NCBI GenBank assembly: GCA_001604275.1
Contig: LVBD01000041.1
Coordinates: 1-64,000, forward strand
From: Spirochaetales bacterium Spiro_02
Lineage (GTDB): Bacteria; Spirochaetota; Spirochaetia; Sphaerochaetales; Sphaerochaetaceae
Reading direction: 5' to 3'
Length of the DNA stretch: 64,000 nt
Part shown: positions 1-9,518 of the stretch, one piece after another
Position numbering within the stretch: the first letter of the stretch is position 1
Layout: each line of letters starts with the position of its first letter
Notes under the pieces: generated by a model
Seen by the model: the letters and a program-made list of their open reading frames with translations, nothing else
What the model was told of the DNA's origin: nothing
The model's database searches: none
Made by a program: the position numbers and the translations under genes

Positions 1-44
1 TACAGGGCGTTGCCCTTTTTGTTGGTGAAGACTTTTAGTTCCAT
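1..44 (-). CDS. Partial gene, N-terminal 14 codons only
   Basis: An ATG at 44-42 on the minus strand opens a frame that reads MELKVFTNKKGNAL and leaves the window with no stop. A GGAGG ribosome binding site lies at 49-53, four bases before the ATG, and a promoter-like pair lies further upstream. The start is therefore credible, but 14 residues are too few to name a family. The gene is divergent from the outer-membrane protein gene that starts at 392. Confidence 0.6.
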   Translation of the reverse strand, partial: MELKVFTNKKGNAL

Positions 45-67
45 ATGACCTCCAGGATCCTACCAAT

Positions 68-97
68 ATACTACATTACACTACAATATAAAGTCAA
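68..97 (-). promoter_or_regulatory. Promoter of the partial minus-strand gene
   Basis: On the minus strand, TTGACT (92-97) and TAGTAT (68-73) are separated by 18 bases, and the start codon follows about 24 bases downstream. The surrounding sequence is AT-rich. This is a pattern match to a sigma70 promoter only. Confidence 0.5.
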
Positions 98-391
98 TGA
101 AAAAGTATAAAAAAATGACGCAATTTCTTGTCTCTAAAAAATTACGCCACGTTATCTTCTTTTACTTACTGCGGAACCATGGAGCAGACACTACATGCGA
201 TGTACGCATCCTTTACAGAAAAAGCATATTCTCGCAAGAACTTCAGGTTTTCATTGCCTCGAGATTCCAGTATGATGATAGTCGTAACTGTTACGGAGCA
301 GTCCTGTTATATTGAATAGTGGCAGGTGTCGGCTCCCGACGCTTTTCCGGCGAAAGCGGTTTCGTCGGCATCGATAGAAGAAGAGGTAACC
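98..391. other. Divergent intergenic region, no gene seen
   Basis: The stretch lies between two divergent starts. It contains short open frames on the plus strand from 97 and 128, but neither has a ribosome binding site or a recognisable product. An extended -10 element, TGTTATATT at 305-313, without a good -35, could start the mRNA of the beta-barrel gene at 392. Confidence 0.5.
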
Positions 392-1018
392 ATGAAGAAG
401 ACATTCATGTCTATTGCGGTTCTGGCGCTCTCGCTGGGCATGGCGTTCGCCGCATCGGACACAAAGACAACCTATTATGATCTGGGAAACCAGGTGTTCT
501 CGTTCAAGGCCGGTCCGGGAATTCCGCTGTTCACATATCTCTGGGGTGGAGACGGAACGCAAGAGTCTGATTTTTATTTCGGAATCGGAGAGGATGGTAC
601 GCATCTGAAAGTCGGCGGCTATGGATCGATCAGCTATCAGGCGTTCATCAATCCATATGTCGCGCTCGGAGGAGAACTCGGATATTCGTTCTTCTATTCC
701 ATGAGCGACAGCCTTTTTACCGCGGTCCCCATCCAGGCGAAGGCGACGTTCGTCCCCATCCAGGGAACGATCGACCTGCCTATCACGCTGGGACTCGGAG
801 GGGTTTACCTTCGTTATGAGGATGATTCGCTCTCCTACGACGGCAGCCTGTTCACGTTGTTCGCCTCGCTGGACGTAGGACTGACCTGGTATTTCACGGA
901 AAACTGGGGAGTAGGAATCAACGCCGGCATCTGGATCATCCCCGAGTTCTATTCCAACAAGCGAAACAGCATCGGCGCGTTCATTCCCGCGACGCTTTCG
1001 ATCACCTACCGGCATTAA
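392..1018 (+). CDS. Outer-membrane beta-barrel protein (hypothetical)
   Basis: The product is about 208 residues. The chosen ATG at 392 follows an AGAAGAGG ribosome binding site; an upstream in-frame start at 326 would bury the signal peptide. Residues 1-21 form a clear Sec signal peptide (basic MKK, hydrophobic core, cut after AFA). The mature part is rich in Gly, Tyr, Phe and Ser and shows alternating hydrophobic strands typical of small 8-strand barrels of spirochaete outer membranes. It sits 13 bases before a lipoprotein gene, so both probably share an mRNA and act in the envelope. No specific family was recognised; OmpW- or opacity-like fold is possible. Confidence 0.75.
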   Translation: MKKTFMSIAVLALSLGMAFAASDTKTTYYDLGNQVFSFKAGPGIPLFTYLWGGDGTQESDFYFGIGEDGTHLKVGGYGSISYQAFINPYVALGGELGYSFFYSMSDSLFTAVPIQAKATFVPIQGTIDLPITLGLGGVYLRYEDDSLSYDGSLFTLFASLDVGLTWYFTENWGVGINAGIWIIPEFYSNKRNSIGAFIPATLSITYRH

Positions 1019-1031
1019 GAGGAGACCAGAC

Positions 1032-2345
1032 ATGAAACACACTACAAAGTCGCTTGCTATTTTCTGCACGGTCCTCGCAATCGCCGTTTTCGCTACAGCC
1101 TGCAATCTTGACTCCGAGATGGGCATCCTTGAAGCGATCAGCAATTCCCAGCCTACGCTGGACACGACGAACCAGAGCATCCTCGGCTTCAAAGGTGACT
1201 ATGTCTATATCAAGGCACAGGACGGAATCTACAAATATGGATCCACCGCTTCGGATGTTACTCAGGTCGATGAAATCGCCTTGATGACGAACGGTATCGC
1301 GACGTCGATCGGCAAGGCGCAGGAGGACTCGAAATTCGTCTATCAGATAAAAAGCGGATCCTCCATCGACTACAAGACATACGATTTGTCTGATGCATCA
1401 ATCGCAGATTACTCCACATCAAATGTGAGCGGAATGACCATGCTTGGAATGCACAACGGCATGGCGCTGTTCCGCAATGACAACGAGAATGCGGGAACTT
1501 CATCGTATGGCATCTCCATTCTGGCTGAAAACGGATTCGGTGCTCCAACCTATTTCGCCGAATATATCGATCCCCAGGACAAGGGACCGGGTATTTTCTT
1601 CAGCTTCGATGCCACAGATTGGCTTGCGACATTGATCGAGACATTTGAAAATGCCGACAACGAAGATGTATACCAGTTCTCCTATTTTTGGAATGATAGC
1701 ACTAATCAACTTAATCAACTTGACATTGAGGATAATACCGATGGAGATCTTGCCGACATCGTGGAATTGGATTATCCAACCAATCATGCGACTACGGAAA
1801 ATAGCAACTTCATCAGGATCCAGGCGTTCCAGCCAGCGACCGGTTCAGAGAACGGAGAAAAGGGAGTCGCGCTCGCTCGCATCTCCAACGACGAGACGAC
1901 CAGTCTGGTATTCGTCCAGAATTCTGTTGGCGGTCCTTTGGAGTATCTCGGGGAAGCCGACTTCACGCTGAACTACTACTCCCCCTCTGCAATGGCCAGC
2001 GCACGAGTCACGATCGGTGATAAGGACTACATGCTCGTTCCATACCTGTCCGGGATGAGACTGATCGATCTCACAGACGAAAATTGCATCAAGGACTCTA
2101 CGATCGACAACGCCAGCGACTACGCCTACCCGTCCACGAAGTCCGGTTCGTTCGCATATGGACTGACATATAACAATGTCGTCGATATCGAACCGCTTCC
2201 GAATATGGATGATACAGATACAGAAAAGAACAAATACTTGGTGTCCACGGTCAACAACGGAGTGTTCACCATCACGTTGCCCACCGCGGCAGGTGATCCG
2301 AGCAATGTCTATGGTTCGCAAGCCGTGGGATATCATCCGATTTAG
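1032..2345 (+). CDS. Putative lipoprotein, beta-propeller-like
   Basis: The 437-residue product begins with MKHTTKSLAIF, a hydrophobic stretch and a lipobox FATAC, so Cys24 would be lipidated by signal peptidase II. A GGAG lies 8 bases before the ATG. The mature part is acidic, low in Cys, and contains recurring beta-strand-like segments of the type 'YVYIKAQDGIYKYG' and 'NKYLVSTVNNGVFTI', which resemble blades of a surface beta-propeller, but I cannot assign a family. It is cotranscribed with the beta-barrel gene upstream and ends at a hairpin terminator shared with the convergent hpt gene. Confidence 0.75.
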   Translation: MKHTTKSLAIFCTVLAIAVFATACNLDSEMGILEAISNSQPTLDTTNQSILGFKGDYVYIKAQDGIYKYGSTASDVTQVDEIALMTNGIATSIGKAQEDSKFVYQIKSGSSIDYKTYDLSDASIADYSTSNVSGMTMLGMHNGMALFRNDNENAGTSSYGISILAENGFGAPTYFAEYIDPQDKGPGIFFSFDATDWLATLIETFENADNEDVYQFSYFWNDSTNQLNQLDIEDNTDGDLADIVELDYPTNHATTENSNFIRIQAFQPATGSENGEKGVALARISNDETTSLVFVQNSVGGPLEYLGEADFTLNYYSPSAMASARVTIGDKDYMLVPYLSGMRLIDLTDENCIKDSTIDNASDYAYPSTKSGSFAYGLTYNNVVDIEPLPNMDDTDTEKNKYLVSTVNNGVFTITLPTAAGDPSNVYGSQAVGYHPI

Positions 2346-2378
2346 ATTACGTAATTCTCACAAACGACCGAAACCAAG

Positions 2379-2409
2379 AAAGGCTGCTCTCCATATGGAG
2401 GCAGCCTTT
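2379..2409. terminator. Bidirectional hairpin between lipoprotein gene and hpt
   Basis: AAAGGCTGC pairs with GCAGCCTTT, and the interior CTCC-ATAT-GGAG extends the stem. TTTCT follows on both strands, so it can end transcripts from both converging genes. Confidence 0.75.
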
Positions 2410-2455
2410 CTATCATACAGCCTGACCTAGTCCTAGTCGCGCAGAAACCCTGCTA

Positions 2456-3070
2456 CTAATCTCCGCGAACCTCGTGGAGGATCTTTCGCACTTCGGGATC
2501 GGTATACTGCTCGTCGATCTCCTCGCTGGTCAGCCCGACGAACTCGTGGCACATGTAGTGGATCCACACCTCGTCCTCCACGCTATGCAGCACATGCTTT
2601 CGGCAGTAGTAATCAGGCTGGACAGGAAGCGGCGGAGTATCCTTGTATAGCGGGACTTTGTAATCGTACACGGCGATCTTGATGTCCTCGCGGGGAATCC
2701 CCTTCCGCAAAATGATGTCGCTCAGTTCGTTGACCGTCTTGCCGGTATCGAAAATATCATCGACGATCAGGATCTTGTCACCGGTTCGCAGATGCTCAGG
2801 AGAATAGGTCCAGCCATCGACCATCACCCTCGTCTGACATCGGATATCCGAATAGGAACGGGCTACGACGGCGGCGTAGAAGACAGGACGCCCCAGCTCC
2901 CGCTTGCGGACCATCTTGTAGTATTCACTGAACACGTTGGCCATATAGGCTCCGCCACGCAATGAAGCGTAAATGATATCGGGGACGAACCCGTCGTCGA
3001 CATACATCGTATGAACCAGCTTCAATGCGCTGTCACGGATCGTATCGGAACTGATGAACTCTTTCTTCAT
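2456..3070 (-). CDS. hpt: Hypoxanthine/guanine-type phosphoribosyltransferase
   Basis: The 204-residue protein carries the type I PRTase PRPP-binding loop ILIVDDIFDTGKTV at residues about 100-113 and an earlier LRGG-type turn (SLRGGAYMA, 37-45) that contacts pyrophosphate. The family salvages purine bases to nucleotides using PRPP. The C-terminal part (DYYCRKHVLHSVEDEVWIHY) resembles xanthine/hypoxanthine PRTases. It lies 39 bases downstream of map in the nusB-map-hpt group. The base specificity (hypoxanthine, guanine or xanthine) cannot be read from the sequence. Confidence 0.8.
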   Translation of the reverse strand: MKKEFISSDTIRDSALKLVHTMYVDDGFVPDIIYASLRGGAYMANVFSEYYKMVRKRELGRPVFYAAVVARSYSDIRCQTRVMVDGWTYSPEHLRTGDKILIVDDIFDTGKTVNELSDIILRKGIPREDIKIAVYDYKVPLYKDTPPLPVQPDYYCRKHVLHSVEDEVWIHYMCHEFVGLTSEEIDEQYTDPEVRKILHEVRGD

Positions 3071-3109
3071 GGGACGGAGCCTCGCTTCTTGTCGGATATG
3101 TCGTTCAGT

Positions 3110-3871
3110 CTACTCTGCTACTGTCAGGATTTCAACACCATCTTTCGTGATGGCAACGGTATGCTCGAAATGAGCCGAAGGCTTGCCGTCGGCTGTCACT
3201 ACGGTCCAGCCATCGTCAAGATCGCGGATATTCTTCGTGCCGAGGTTGATCATCGGTTCGATGGCGATCACCATCCCCGGACGGAGACGCGGGTTGGAGG
3301 ACAACGGATTCACATAGTTCGGAATCTCCGGCTCTTCATGGACGGCTAGCCCCACTCCATGCCCGCAATAGTCTCGGACTACTCCGAACCCGTTCCTGTC
3401 GGCATGCTTGAAGACAGCCGCCCCGACATCATGGACCCTCGCACCCGGTTTTCCCGCCGCTTCTATTCCGAGGCCAAGGCATTCCCGGGTCACCTTGCAC
3501 AGCTTCTCGCATTCGGGTGTCGTCGTCCCGCCGATGATGTAAGTTCTGGCGCTATCGCTGAAATAGCCGCCGAGGTTGATACCCAAGTCGATACCGACGA
3601 TATCGCCGGTCTGCACGACACGGTGCCGGCTAGGAATGCCATGGATCACTTCCTCATTGACGGAAATGCATGTCGCAGCAGGAAATCCCATATAATTGAG
3701 GAACGCGGGAACACCCTTGTGCTTGACGATGAAATCATGGCAGTGCCTATCTATGTCCCGGGTCGTCATACCCGGTTCAAGCCATCCGTCCAACGAATCA
3801 AGCAACCGGGCCAGCAAGTGGCAGGACTCCCTGATGCCATCGATCTGCTCCGGCGTTTTCAACTGTATCAT
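3110..3871 (-). CDS. map: Methionine aminopeptidase, type I
   Basis: The 253-residue enzyme removes the initiator Met from nascent proteins in the cytoplasm. All five metal ligands of the pita-bread fold are visible: D95 (GIDLG), D106 (FSDSA), H171 (YCGHGVG), E205 (IAIEPM) and E236 (HFEHTV); H78 (VIHGIP) is the usual substrate-contact His. The length is normal for type Ia and there is no N-terminal SH3 or zinc extension. The start overlaps the nusB stop by four bases, implying translational coupling. Confidence 0.95.
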   Translation of the reverse strand: MIQLKTPEQIDGIRESCHLLARLLDSLDGWLEPGMTTRDIDRHCHDFIVKHKGVPAFLNYMGFPAATCISVNEEVIHGIPSRHRVVQTGDIVGIDLGINLGGYFSDSARTYIIGGTTTPECEKLCKVTRECLGLGIEAAGKPGARVHDVGAAVFKHADRNGFGVVRDYCGHGVGLAVHEEPEIPNYVNPLSSNPRLRPGMVIAIEPMINLGTKNIRDLDDGWTVVTADGKPSAHFEHTVAITKDGVEILTVAE

Positions 3872-4308
3872 TTGTTGCGCTCCTCATCTTGCAAAAACCT
3901 TTGCATCGAGTCCAGGATGCCATTGATGAACTTGTAGTTCACTTCGCTGCTGAAATCCTGGGACAGTTTCACCGCCTCGTCGATGACGATGTGCGGATGA
4001 ATGTCCTTCGCATAGAGCAACGAAAAAACGCTCATGCGAAGAATATTGCGATCTACGATATCGATCCGGTCAAGCGGACGGTTCGTGGAGAACTTTGCGA
4101 TCATTTCATCGATTTCTTGAAGATGCTCCAACGTACCACAAACAAGATACTTGGCGAAGATCACGACTTCCTGTTCCAATGCCGCCTGCTCTTCATCAGT
4201 CAATGCAGGAAAGGACTCCGGAACGGACGCCGCCCCAAGTTCATTGTTGAAATCCATCGCATACAGCGTCTGCAACGCGATCTCTCTTGCTCTATGTCTT
4301 GATTTCAT
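3868..4308 (-). CDS. nusB: Transcription antitermination factor NusB
   Basis: The 146-residue all-helical protein has the NusB signature: N-terminal RHRAREIALQTLYAMDF, the central motif RIDIVDRNILRMSVFSLLY and the C-terminal INEAVKLS-like 'VIDEAVKLSQDFSSE' followed by 'YKFINGILDSM'. NusB with NusE (S10) binds boxA of rRNA leaders and prevents premature termination. It is the first gene of a nusB-map-hpt unit; an upstream hairpin at 4372-4400 separates it from the isomerase gene. Confidence 0.95.
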   Translation of the reverse strand: MKSRHRAREIALQTLYAMDFNNELGAASVPESFPALTDEEQAALEQEVVIFAKYLVCGTLEHLQEIDEMIAKFSTNRPLDRIDIVDRNILRMSVFSLLYAKDIHPHIVIDEAVKLSQDFSSEVNYKFINGILDSMQRFLQDEERNK

Positions 4309-4371
4309 GATCGACTCCCTTGGATGACTCTACCATCAAGTATCCGTTTCCGATGGCTTTTTTCGAGCGAC

Positions 4372-4400
4372 AAGACCCGCGCGACAAACGCGCGGGTCTT
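4372..4400 (-). terminator. Perfect 12-bp hairpin downstream of the isomerase gene
   Basis: AAGACCCGCGCG pairs perfectly with CGCGCGGGTCTT around the loop ACAAA. It follows the isomerase stop by 45 bases on the minus strand. No U-run follows, so it may work as an mRNA 3'-end stabiliser or a Rho-assisted terminator rather than a classical intrinsic terminator. Confidence 0.6.
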
Positions 4401-4444
4401 GGACGGGACCACATTCGGAAACACTCCCGCTCAATGGCGGCGAC

Positions 4445-5512
4445 TCATTTATACAGAATCTTGATCAACGCCTGCTTGCGCAAATCGGCGAGGATGTCGT
4501 TGATCGCCTTGTTCATGTCTGTCTGCTGATTCTGATAGATCAGCCCCTCCGTGATATACTGACGAACCGTGACAGTCGTATTCGGATTGATCGGATCGTC
4601 CAGATCCAGAACCTTGAAGTCGTTGTGCGCATGGACCTTGAGGATATGGTAGCCGGAATTCGATTCAACGACCGAAGAAATCTTGCCGACCTCAGTGTCG
4701 AACGCCGTATTGAAGAACGCATCGCCCAGCAACTGCTTCGTGGACGTATCGTCCATGGTCAGCCAGCCGATATCTCCGCCGATGTTCTTGCTCGCAGTAT
4801 CCTGCGAATACTGCTGGACAGCCTTCTCGAAGGTAATCTTTCCTGCATTGATGTCATTGACGATCGATTCAGCCAAAGCCTTGTTCTCAGCATTCTTTGC
4901 ATCCGCACCATCGCCGGTAGCGTACGGAATGAAGATATGGCTCAGCTTGACGTTCTCGGGATTGACGAACTGGGCTTTGTTCTGGCGATAGAAGGACTTG
5001 ACTTCTGATTCAGAGGGCTGACGAACATCCGTCAGGACATTCGGCCGAGCCTTCGAGAGATAGCCGCTGACCAGCAACTGCTCCCGAATCCCCTGCTTCA
5101 GTTCATCCATGCCGCCATAATAGGTGTTGACGAGGTTTTCGAATTCCGCGTCAGACAGTTTGCGACCGATCTGTTCCTGTTCAAGCTGCGCTCTCCAGGA
5201 TGTCTGGTATTGGCTGACCTGGGAATCGGTGATCACGACACCATCACGCGCAGCGCCCTGACGCCACAGCTCGTTGTTGATCAGGACATTGAGAACCGAC
5301 AAGGGATCGACCGACGAAGGGTCCCCGCCCTGCGCCTGAATCGCCGCTTTCTGTTGGGTGACAGCCTGGTTGAGCTCCTCGGTGGTAATGACGGTATTCT
5401 TCGTCAGATTGACCGTAGCCGCCGGAGAACTGATGATCGCGGAAAACGCAAGCCCCCCTGCGCACAGGAGAACGAGCAGGACGACGAAACTACGGGAAAG
5501 AAACTGTTTCAT
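4445..5512 (-). CDS. SurA/PpiD-like peptidyl-prolyl isomerase (parvulin)
   Basis: The 355-residue protein starts with an uncleaved or cleaved signal (MKQFLSRS then a hydrophobic stretch to about residue 27) and is therefore exported. Residues about 30-165 look like a SurA_N chaperone domain (NTVITTEELNQAV, VLINNELW). Residues about 175-300 are a parvulin domain with the typical KLSHIFIPY opening, GGDIGWLT centre and ESNSGYHILKVH end. In Gram-negative bacteria such proteins fold outer-membrane barrels. Its neighbours are flavodoxin-like, secG and glycolytic genes. Whether it is anchored or soluble is not clear. Confidence 0.85.
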   Translation of the reverse strand: MKQFLSRSFVVLLVLLCAGGLAFSAIISSPAATVNLTKNTVITTEELNQAVTQQKAAIQAQGGDPSSVDPLSVLNVLINNELWRQGAARDGVVITDSQVSQYQTSWRAQLEQEQIGRKLSDAEFENLVNTYYGGMDELKQGIREQLLVSGYLSKARPNVLTDVRQPSESEVKSFYRQNKAQFVNPENVKLSHIFIPYATGDGADAKNAENKALAESIVNDINAGKITFEKAVQQYSQDTASKNIGGDIGWLTMDDTSTKQLLGDAFFNTAFDTEVGKISSVVESNSGYHILKVHAHNDFKVLDLDDPINPNTTVTVRQYITEGLIYQNQQTDMNKAINDILADLRKQALIKILYK

Positions 5513-5527
5513 GGAAAAACTCCTTGA

Positions 5528-5944
5528 TTAGGAAATGTGCAGCCGTTTTCCGACGGCATGAGCATAGTCCTGGTTCTTGAGTATATCGGAAGTCTTGAGG
5601 TACATTCCTTCGGACTCCATCGCATGCATCAAGCTGTGCAGCGTCTTGCCAGAACGGATGCCGCCGTTCGTGATGAACGCCATGCATCGCTTACCCGAAA
5701 TGGTGCCAGCCTGCTTCAGGAATCTGGAAACCGGCTCGGGAATTTTCCCACCCCAAGAAGAAACGCTCTCGGTACCGACGACGATGTAGTCGTAGTACGA
5801 AATGATCTTGCCACCCTCCAACCGTATATCAAAGACATCGACAGTATGTCCCTGAGATCCGATCCCTTTGGCAAGCGCTCCTGCGATTTCCTTCAGTTTC
5901 TGGCTGGAGGAACCTCTTCCACAATACAGAACGCAGACTCTCAT
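5528..5944 (-). CDS. Flavodoxin-like protein
   Basis: The product of about 138 residues begins MRVCVLYCGRGSSSQKLKEIA, where a glycine/serine-rich turn after the first strand occupies the position of the flavodoxin FMN-phosphate loop. The second half (YDYIVVGTESVSSWGGKIPEPVSRF) matches the flavodoxin region that contacts the isoalloxazine. The ATG at 5944 is chosen because AGAGG lies 6 bases upstream; a TTG two codons earlier is less likely. It probably carries electrons using FMN, but the P-loop is not canonical (T/S-x-T-G-x-T), so FMN binding is an inference. Confidence 0.7.
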   Translation of the reverse strand: MRVCVLYCGRGSSSQKLKEIAGALAKGIGSQGHTVDVFDIRLEGGKIISYYDYIVVGTESVSSWGGKIPEPVSRFLKQAGTISGKRCMAFITNGGIRSGKTLHSLMHAMESEGMYLKTSDILKNQDYAHAVGKRLHIS

Positions 5945-5967
5945 CGGCAACCTCTACTAACAAGGAC

Positions 5968-5992
5968 CGACCGCAGAGCGAAGGTGCGGCCG
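5968..5992 (-). terminator. Hairpin between secG and the flavodoxin-like gene
   Basis: CGACCGCA pairs with TGCGGCCG with one internal mismatch around a 9-base loop. There is no U-run. It may be a processing or weak attenuation site in the 82-base gap. Confidence 0.35.
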
Positions 5993-6026
5993 GAACCTAC
6001 GTGCATATTCGGTGTATGGAAGACAA

Positions 6027-6341
6027 TCAGGCGTTGCTGGAACTCCACCAGTCCTCCACCTGCTGCACCTGTTCGGTCTGAACAGAGTCGAGCAAGGAAT
6101 CCTGGGATGGGCTCTTGTTGACAAGCGCCACGATCAGCGCCAGCACCATGAAAGCCGCCCCCATTATCGCGGTCGCCCTAGTGACGACGCTACTGGCGCG
6201 GGAGCCGAACGTCGACTCGCTGCCTCCACCGAAGATACCGCCGAGACCTGAGCTCTCCTCATCCTGGATAGCCACGATGAAAATCAGCAACAGGCTCACG
6301 ATCACGAACAATACCAACAAGATAATACTCAACACACCCAT
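6027..6341 (-). CDS. secG: Preprotein translocase subunit SecG
   Basis: The 104-residue membrane protein has two transmembrane helices (residues about 3-26 and 56-78) joined by a Gly/Ser-rich loop GLGGIFGGGSESTFGSRA, which is the hallmark of SecG. It assists SecYE in protein export. The tail (70-104) is polar and ends WWSSSNA. It lies 17 bases downstream of tpiA; a tpiA-secG arrangement is common in many bacteria, which supports the call. Confidence 0.92.
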   Translation of the reverse strand: MGVLSIILLVLFVIVSLLLIFIVAIQDEESSGLGGIFGGGSESTFGSRASSVVTRATAIMGAAFMVLALIVALVNKSPSQDSLLDSVQTEQVQQVEDWWSSSNA

Positions 6342-6358
6342 TTGTCTACTCCAGATAC

Positions 6359-7111
6359 TTACTTATCGAAAGTCACGATGGGGACGAACTGCTCCAGCGT
6401 CAGGGAGGCTCCGCCGACCAACGCACCGTCAATATGTTCCTTGGCCATCAGAGCCTTCACATTGCCGGGTTTCACTGAACCACCATACTGTATAATCAGC
6501 TCTTCTGCAACACCTTTGCCATAGAGTTTCGCGACAAGACCGCGAATAAAAGCATGCGCGGCATCAGCGTCCTCGGGAGTAGCGGTCATTCCGGTTCCGA
6601 TCGCCCAGACCGGCTCATATGCAATCGTGATGTGAACCATGTCCGAAGCCACGACACCTTTCAGCCCTTCCTCGACTTGACGAGTCAGAACCTCCTCGAG
6701 CCGCCCGCCCTGGCGTTCCTCAAGCGTCTCGCCGACGCACAGGACCACATCCATCCCTTGTTCGATGGCCAGACGAACCTTCGCATTGATGAACGCATCG
6801 GTTTCACCATAGTACGCACGGCGTTCGCTATGGCCGAGGATCACCGTGGCAACGCCAAGATCCTTCAGCATTTCCGCCGAGACTTCGCCAGTGTAGGCTC
6901 CGCTGAGATGATCGCTCATATTCTGGGCCGCAACGATGATATCGCTCCCCTTCACCGCTTCGAGGACCGCGGGGATCGTCACGAACGGAGGAGCGATCAT
7001 CACCTTGGCGGAACACCCCTTGAGAGCCTTCGCCAACGAAGCCGCATAAGCGGCTCCGGCCGACGGAGTCATGTTCATCTTCCAGTTTCCTGCGATATAA
7101 GTTTTTCTCAT
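6359..7111 (-). CDS. tpiA: Triose-phosphate isomerase
   Basis: The 250-residue enzyme interconverts dihydroxyacetone phosphate and glyceraldehyde 3-phosphate. Visible motifs: N-terminal AGNWKMN (Asn and Lys of the active site), catalytic His in GHSERR, catalytic Glu in YEPVWAIGTG, and the phosphate-binding IQYGGSVKPGN. The ATG at 7111 is used; a longer frame to 7372 only re-reads pgk. It begins one base after the pgk stop, and the ribosome binding site GGAGAA lies inside the pgk end, so it is translationally coupled. Confidence 0.97.
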   Translation of the reverse strand: MRKTYIAGNWKMNMTPSAGAAYAASLAKALKGCSAKVMIAPPFVTIPAVLEAVKGSDIIVAAQNMSDHLSGAYTGEVSAEMLKDLGVATVILGHSERRAYYGETDAFINAKVRLAIEQGMDVVLCVGETLEERQGGRLEEVLTRQVEEGLKGVVASDMVHITIAYEPVWAIGTGMTATPEDADAAHAFIRGLVAKLYGKGVAEELIIQYGGSVKPGNVKALMAKEHIDGALVGGASLTLEQFVPIVTFDK

Positions 7112-7112
7112 G

Positions 7113-8291
7113 CTACTTCTCCAAAGCCTTGATGCCGGGCAGTTCCTTGCCCTCGAGGAATTCGAGCGATGCTCCGCCGCCGGTAGAAACATGCGAAATC
7201 TTATCGGCAAGATGGAACTTGTTGATCGCCGCGACGCTATCGCCACCGCCGACAACGGTGGTACCCTTGCACTCGGCCATGGCCTGGGCGACCGCCATCG
7301 TCCCCTTCGCGAACGCATCGAACTCGAATACGCCCATGGGACCGTTCCATACAACGCTCTTTGCGCCGGCAATCGCCTTGACGATCAAAGCCACAGTCTT
7401 GGGGCCGATATCCATTCCGATCAGATCCGCCGGAATATCGACACCGTCAACATACACAGGGGTCGCATTTTCACTGAATTCCGTCGCACATTCATGGTCG
7501 ACGGGTAGAATCACCTGAACCCCCTTCTCTGCGGCCTTTTTCAAAAACGCCGCAGCGACATCGAGATAATCATTTTCCACGAGGCTCTTGCCGATTTCGT
7601 GCCCCTGCACCTTGTCGAACGTGTACGCCATGCCGCCGCCGATGACGATCGTATCGCACGTCCTGACCAGCGATTCAAGAACGCTGATCTTTGAAGAGAC
7701 CTTGGACCCACCGATGATCGCGACGAATGGTTTCTCAGGATGTTCGAGCAGCGGAGCCATGAACTTGACTTCCTTCTCGATCAGGAACCCGGCATATGCG
7801 GGAAGATAGTGGGCGACACCCTCCGTCGAGGCATGGGCGCGATGGGCGGTTCCGAACGCATCGTTGACATACAGATCGCCGTAAGACGCAAGCGTCTTCG
7901 CAAAAGCGGGGTCGTTGGCCTCTTCTTCCTTGTAGAAGCGGACGTTCTCAAGAAGGAGAACTTCACCGGGCTTGAGTGCATCGACTTCGGCGAGAACCTC
8001 AGGACCGATCACGTCGGGTGCGAGCTTCACAGGTTTTCCAAGCAGTTCGCTGAACTTCGCGGCGATCGGCTTCATGCTGAAGTCGGGATTCTTCTGCCCT
8101 TTCGGACGACCGAAATGGGACATGACCACAAGGCTTGCACCCTGCGACAGAATATAGTTGATCGTCGGCAACGCCGCGACGATCCGGGTATCGTCGGTGA
8201 CGACACCGTCCTTCAAAGGAACGTTGAAATCAACACGGATCAAGACTCTTTTGCCTTTGAGGTCCGCATCCTTGACGGTATTGAGCTGCAT
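7113..8291 (-). CDS. pgk: Phosphoglycerate kinase
   Basis: The 392-residue enzyme makes ATP from 1,3-bisphosphoglycerate. The N-terminal substrate domain shows RVDFNVP and SHFGRPKG; the nucleotide domain has [18 protein letters not shown] and the C-terminal [11 protein letters not shown]. Length is normal. An AGGAGG lies 7 bases before the ATG. The gap terminator ends only 16 bases upstream of the start, leaving no room for a separate promoter in between, so pgk expression depends on read-through. Confidence 0.97.
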   Translation of the reverse strand: MQLNTVKDADLKGKRVLIRVDFNVPLKDGVVTDDTRIVAALPTINYILSQGASLVVMSHFGRPKGQKNPDFSMKPIAAKFSELLGKPVKLAPDVIGPEVLAEVDALKPGEVLLLENVRFYKEEEANDPAFAKTLASYGDLYVNDAFGTAHRAHASTEGVAHYLPAYAGFLIEKEVKFMAPLLEHPEKPFVAIIGGSKVSSKISVLESLVRTCDTIVIGGGMAYTFDKVQGHEIGKSLVENDYLDVAAAFLKKAAEKGVQVILPVDHECATEFSENATPVYVDGVDIPADLIGMDIGPKTVALIVKAIAGAKSVVWNGPMGVFEFDAFAKGTMAVAQAMAECKGTTVVGGGDSVAAINKFHLADKISHVSTGGGASLEFLEGKELPGIKALEK

Positions 8292-8307
8292 AAAACCCTC
8301 CTGGGGG

Positions 8308-8335
8308 AAAAAAAAGCCTGCCGGAACGGCAGGCT
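8308..8335 (-). terminator. Intrinsic terminator between gap and pgk
   Basis: AGCCTGCCG pairs with CGGCAGGCT around a 3-base loop, and on the minus strand an uninterrupted T8 run follows. It lies 49 bases after the gap stop and 16 bases before the pgk start. Confidence 0.9.
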
Positions 8336-8384
8336 CGAGATTTCCGAGCGTTAAGCCGGATTTCTATCGAGAAGTGGCTACGGA

Positions 8385-9465
<1,081 letters not shown>

Positions 9466-9518
9466 CGAAACGGGCCGAGAGAACTTTTTTTTTCACCGGG
9501 AAGAAGCGCACGGCTACG

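Noticed and set aside
97-319. Two short overlapping frames upstream of the beta-barrel gene
   Set aside because: No ribosome binding sites and no recognisable product; they lie in the divergent promoter region.
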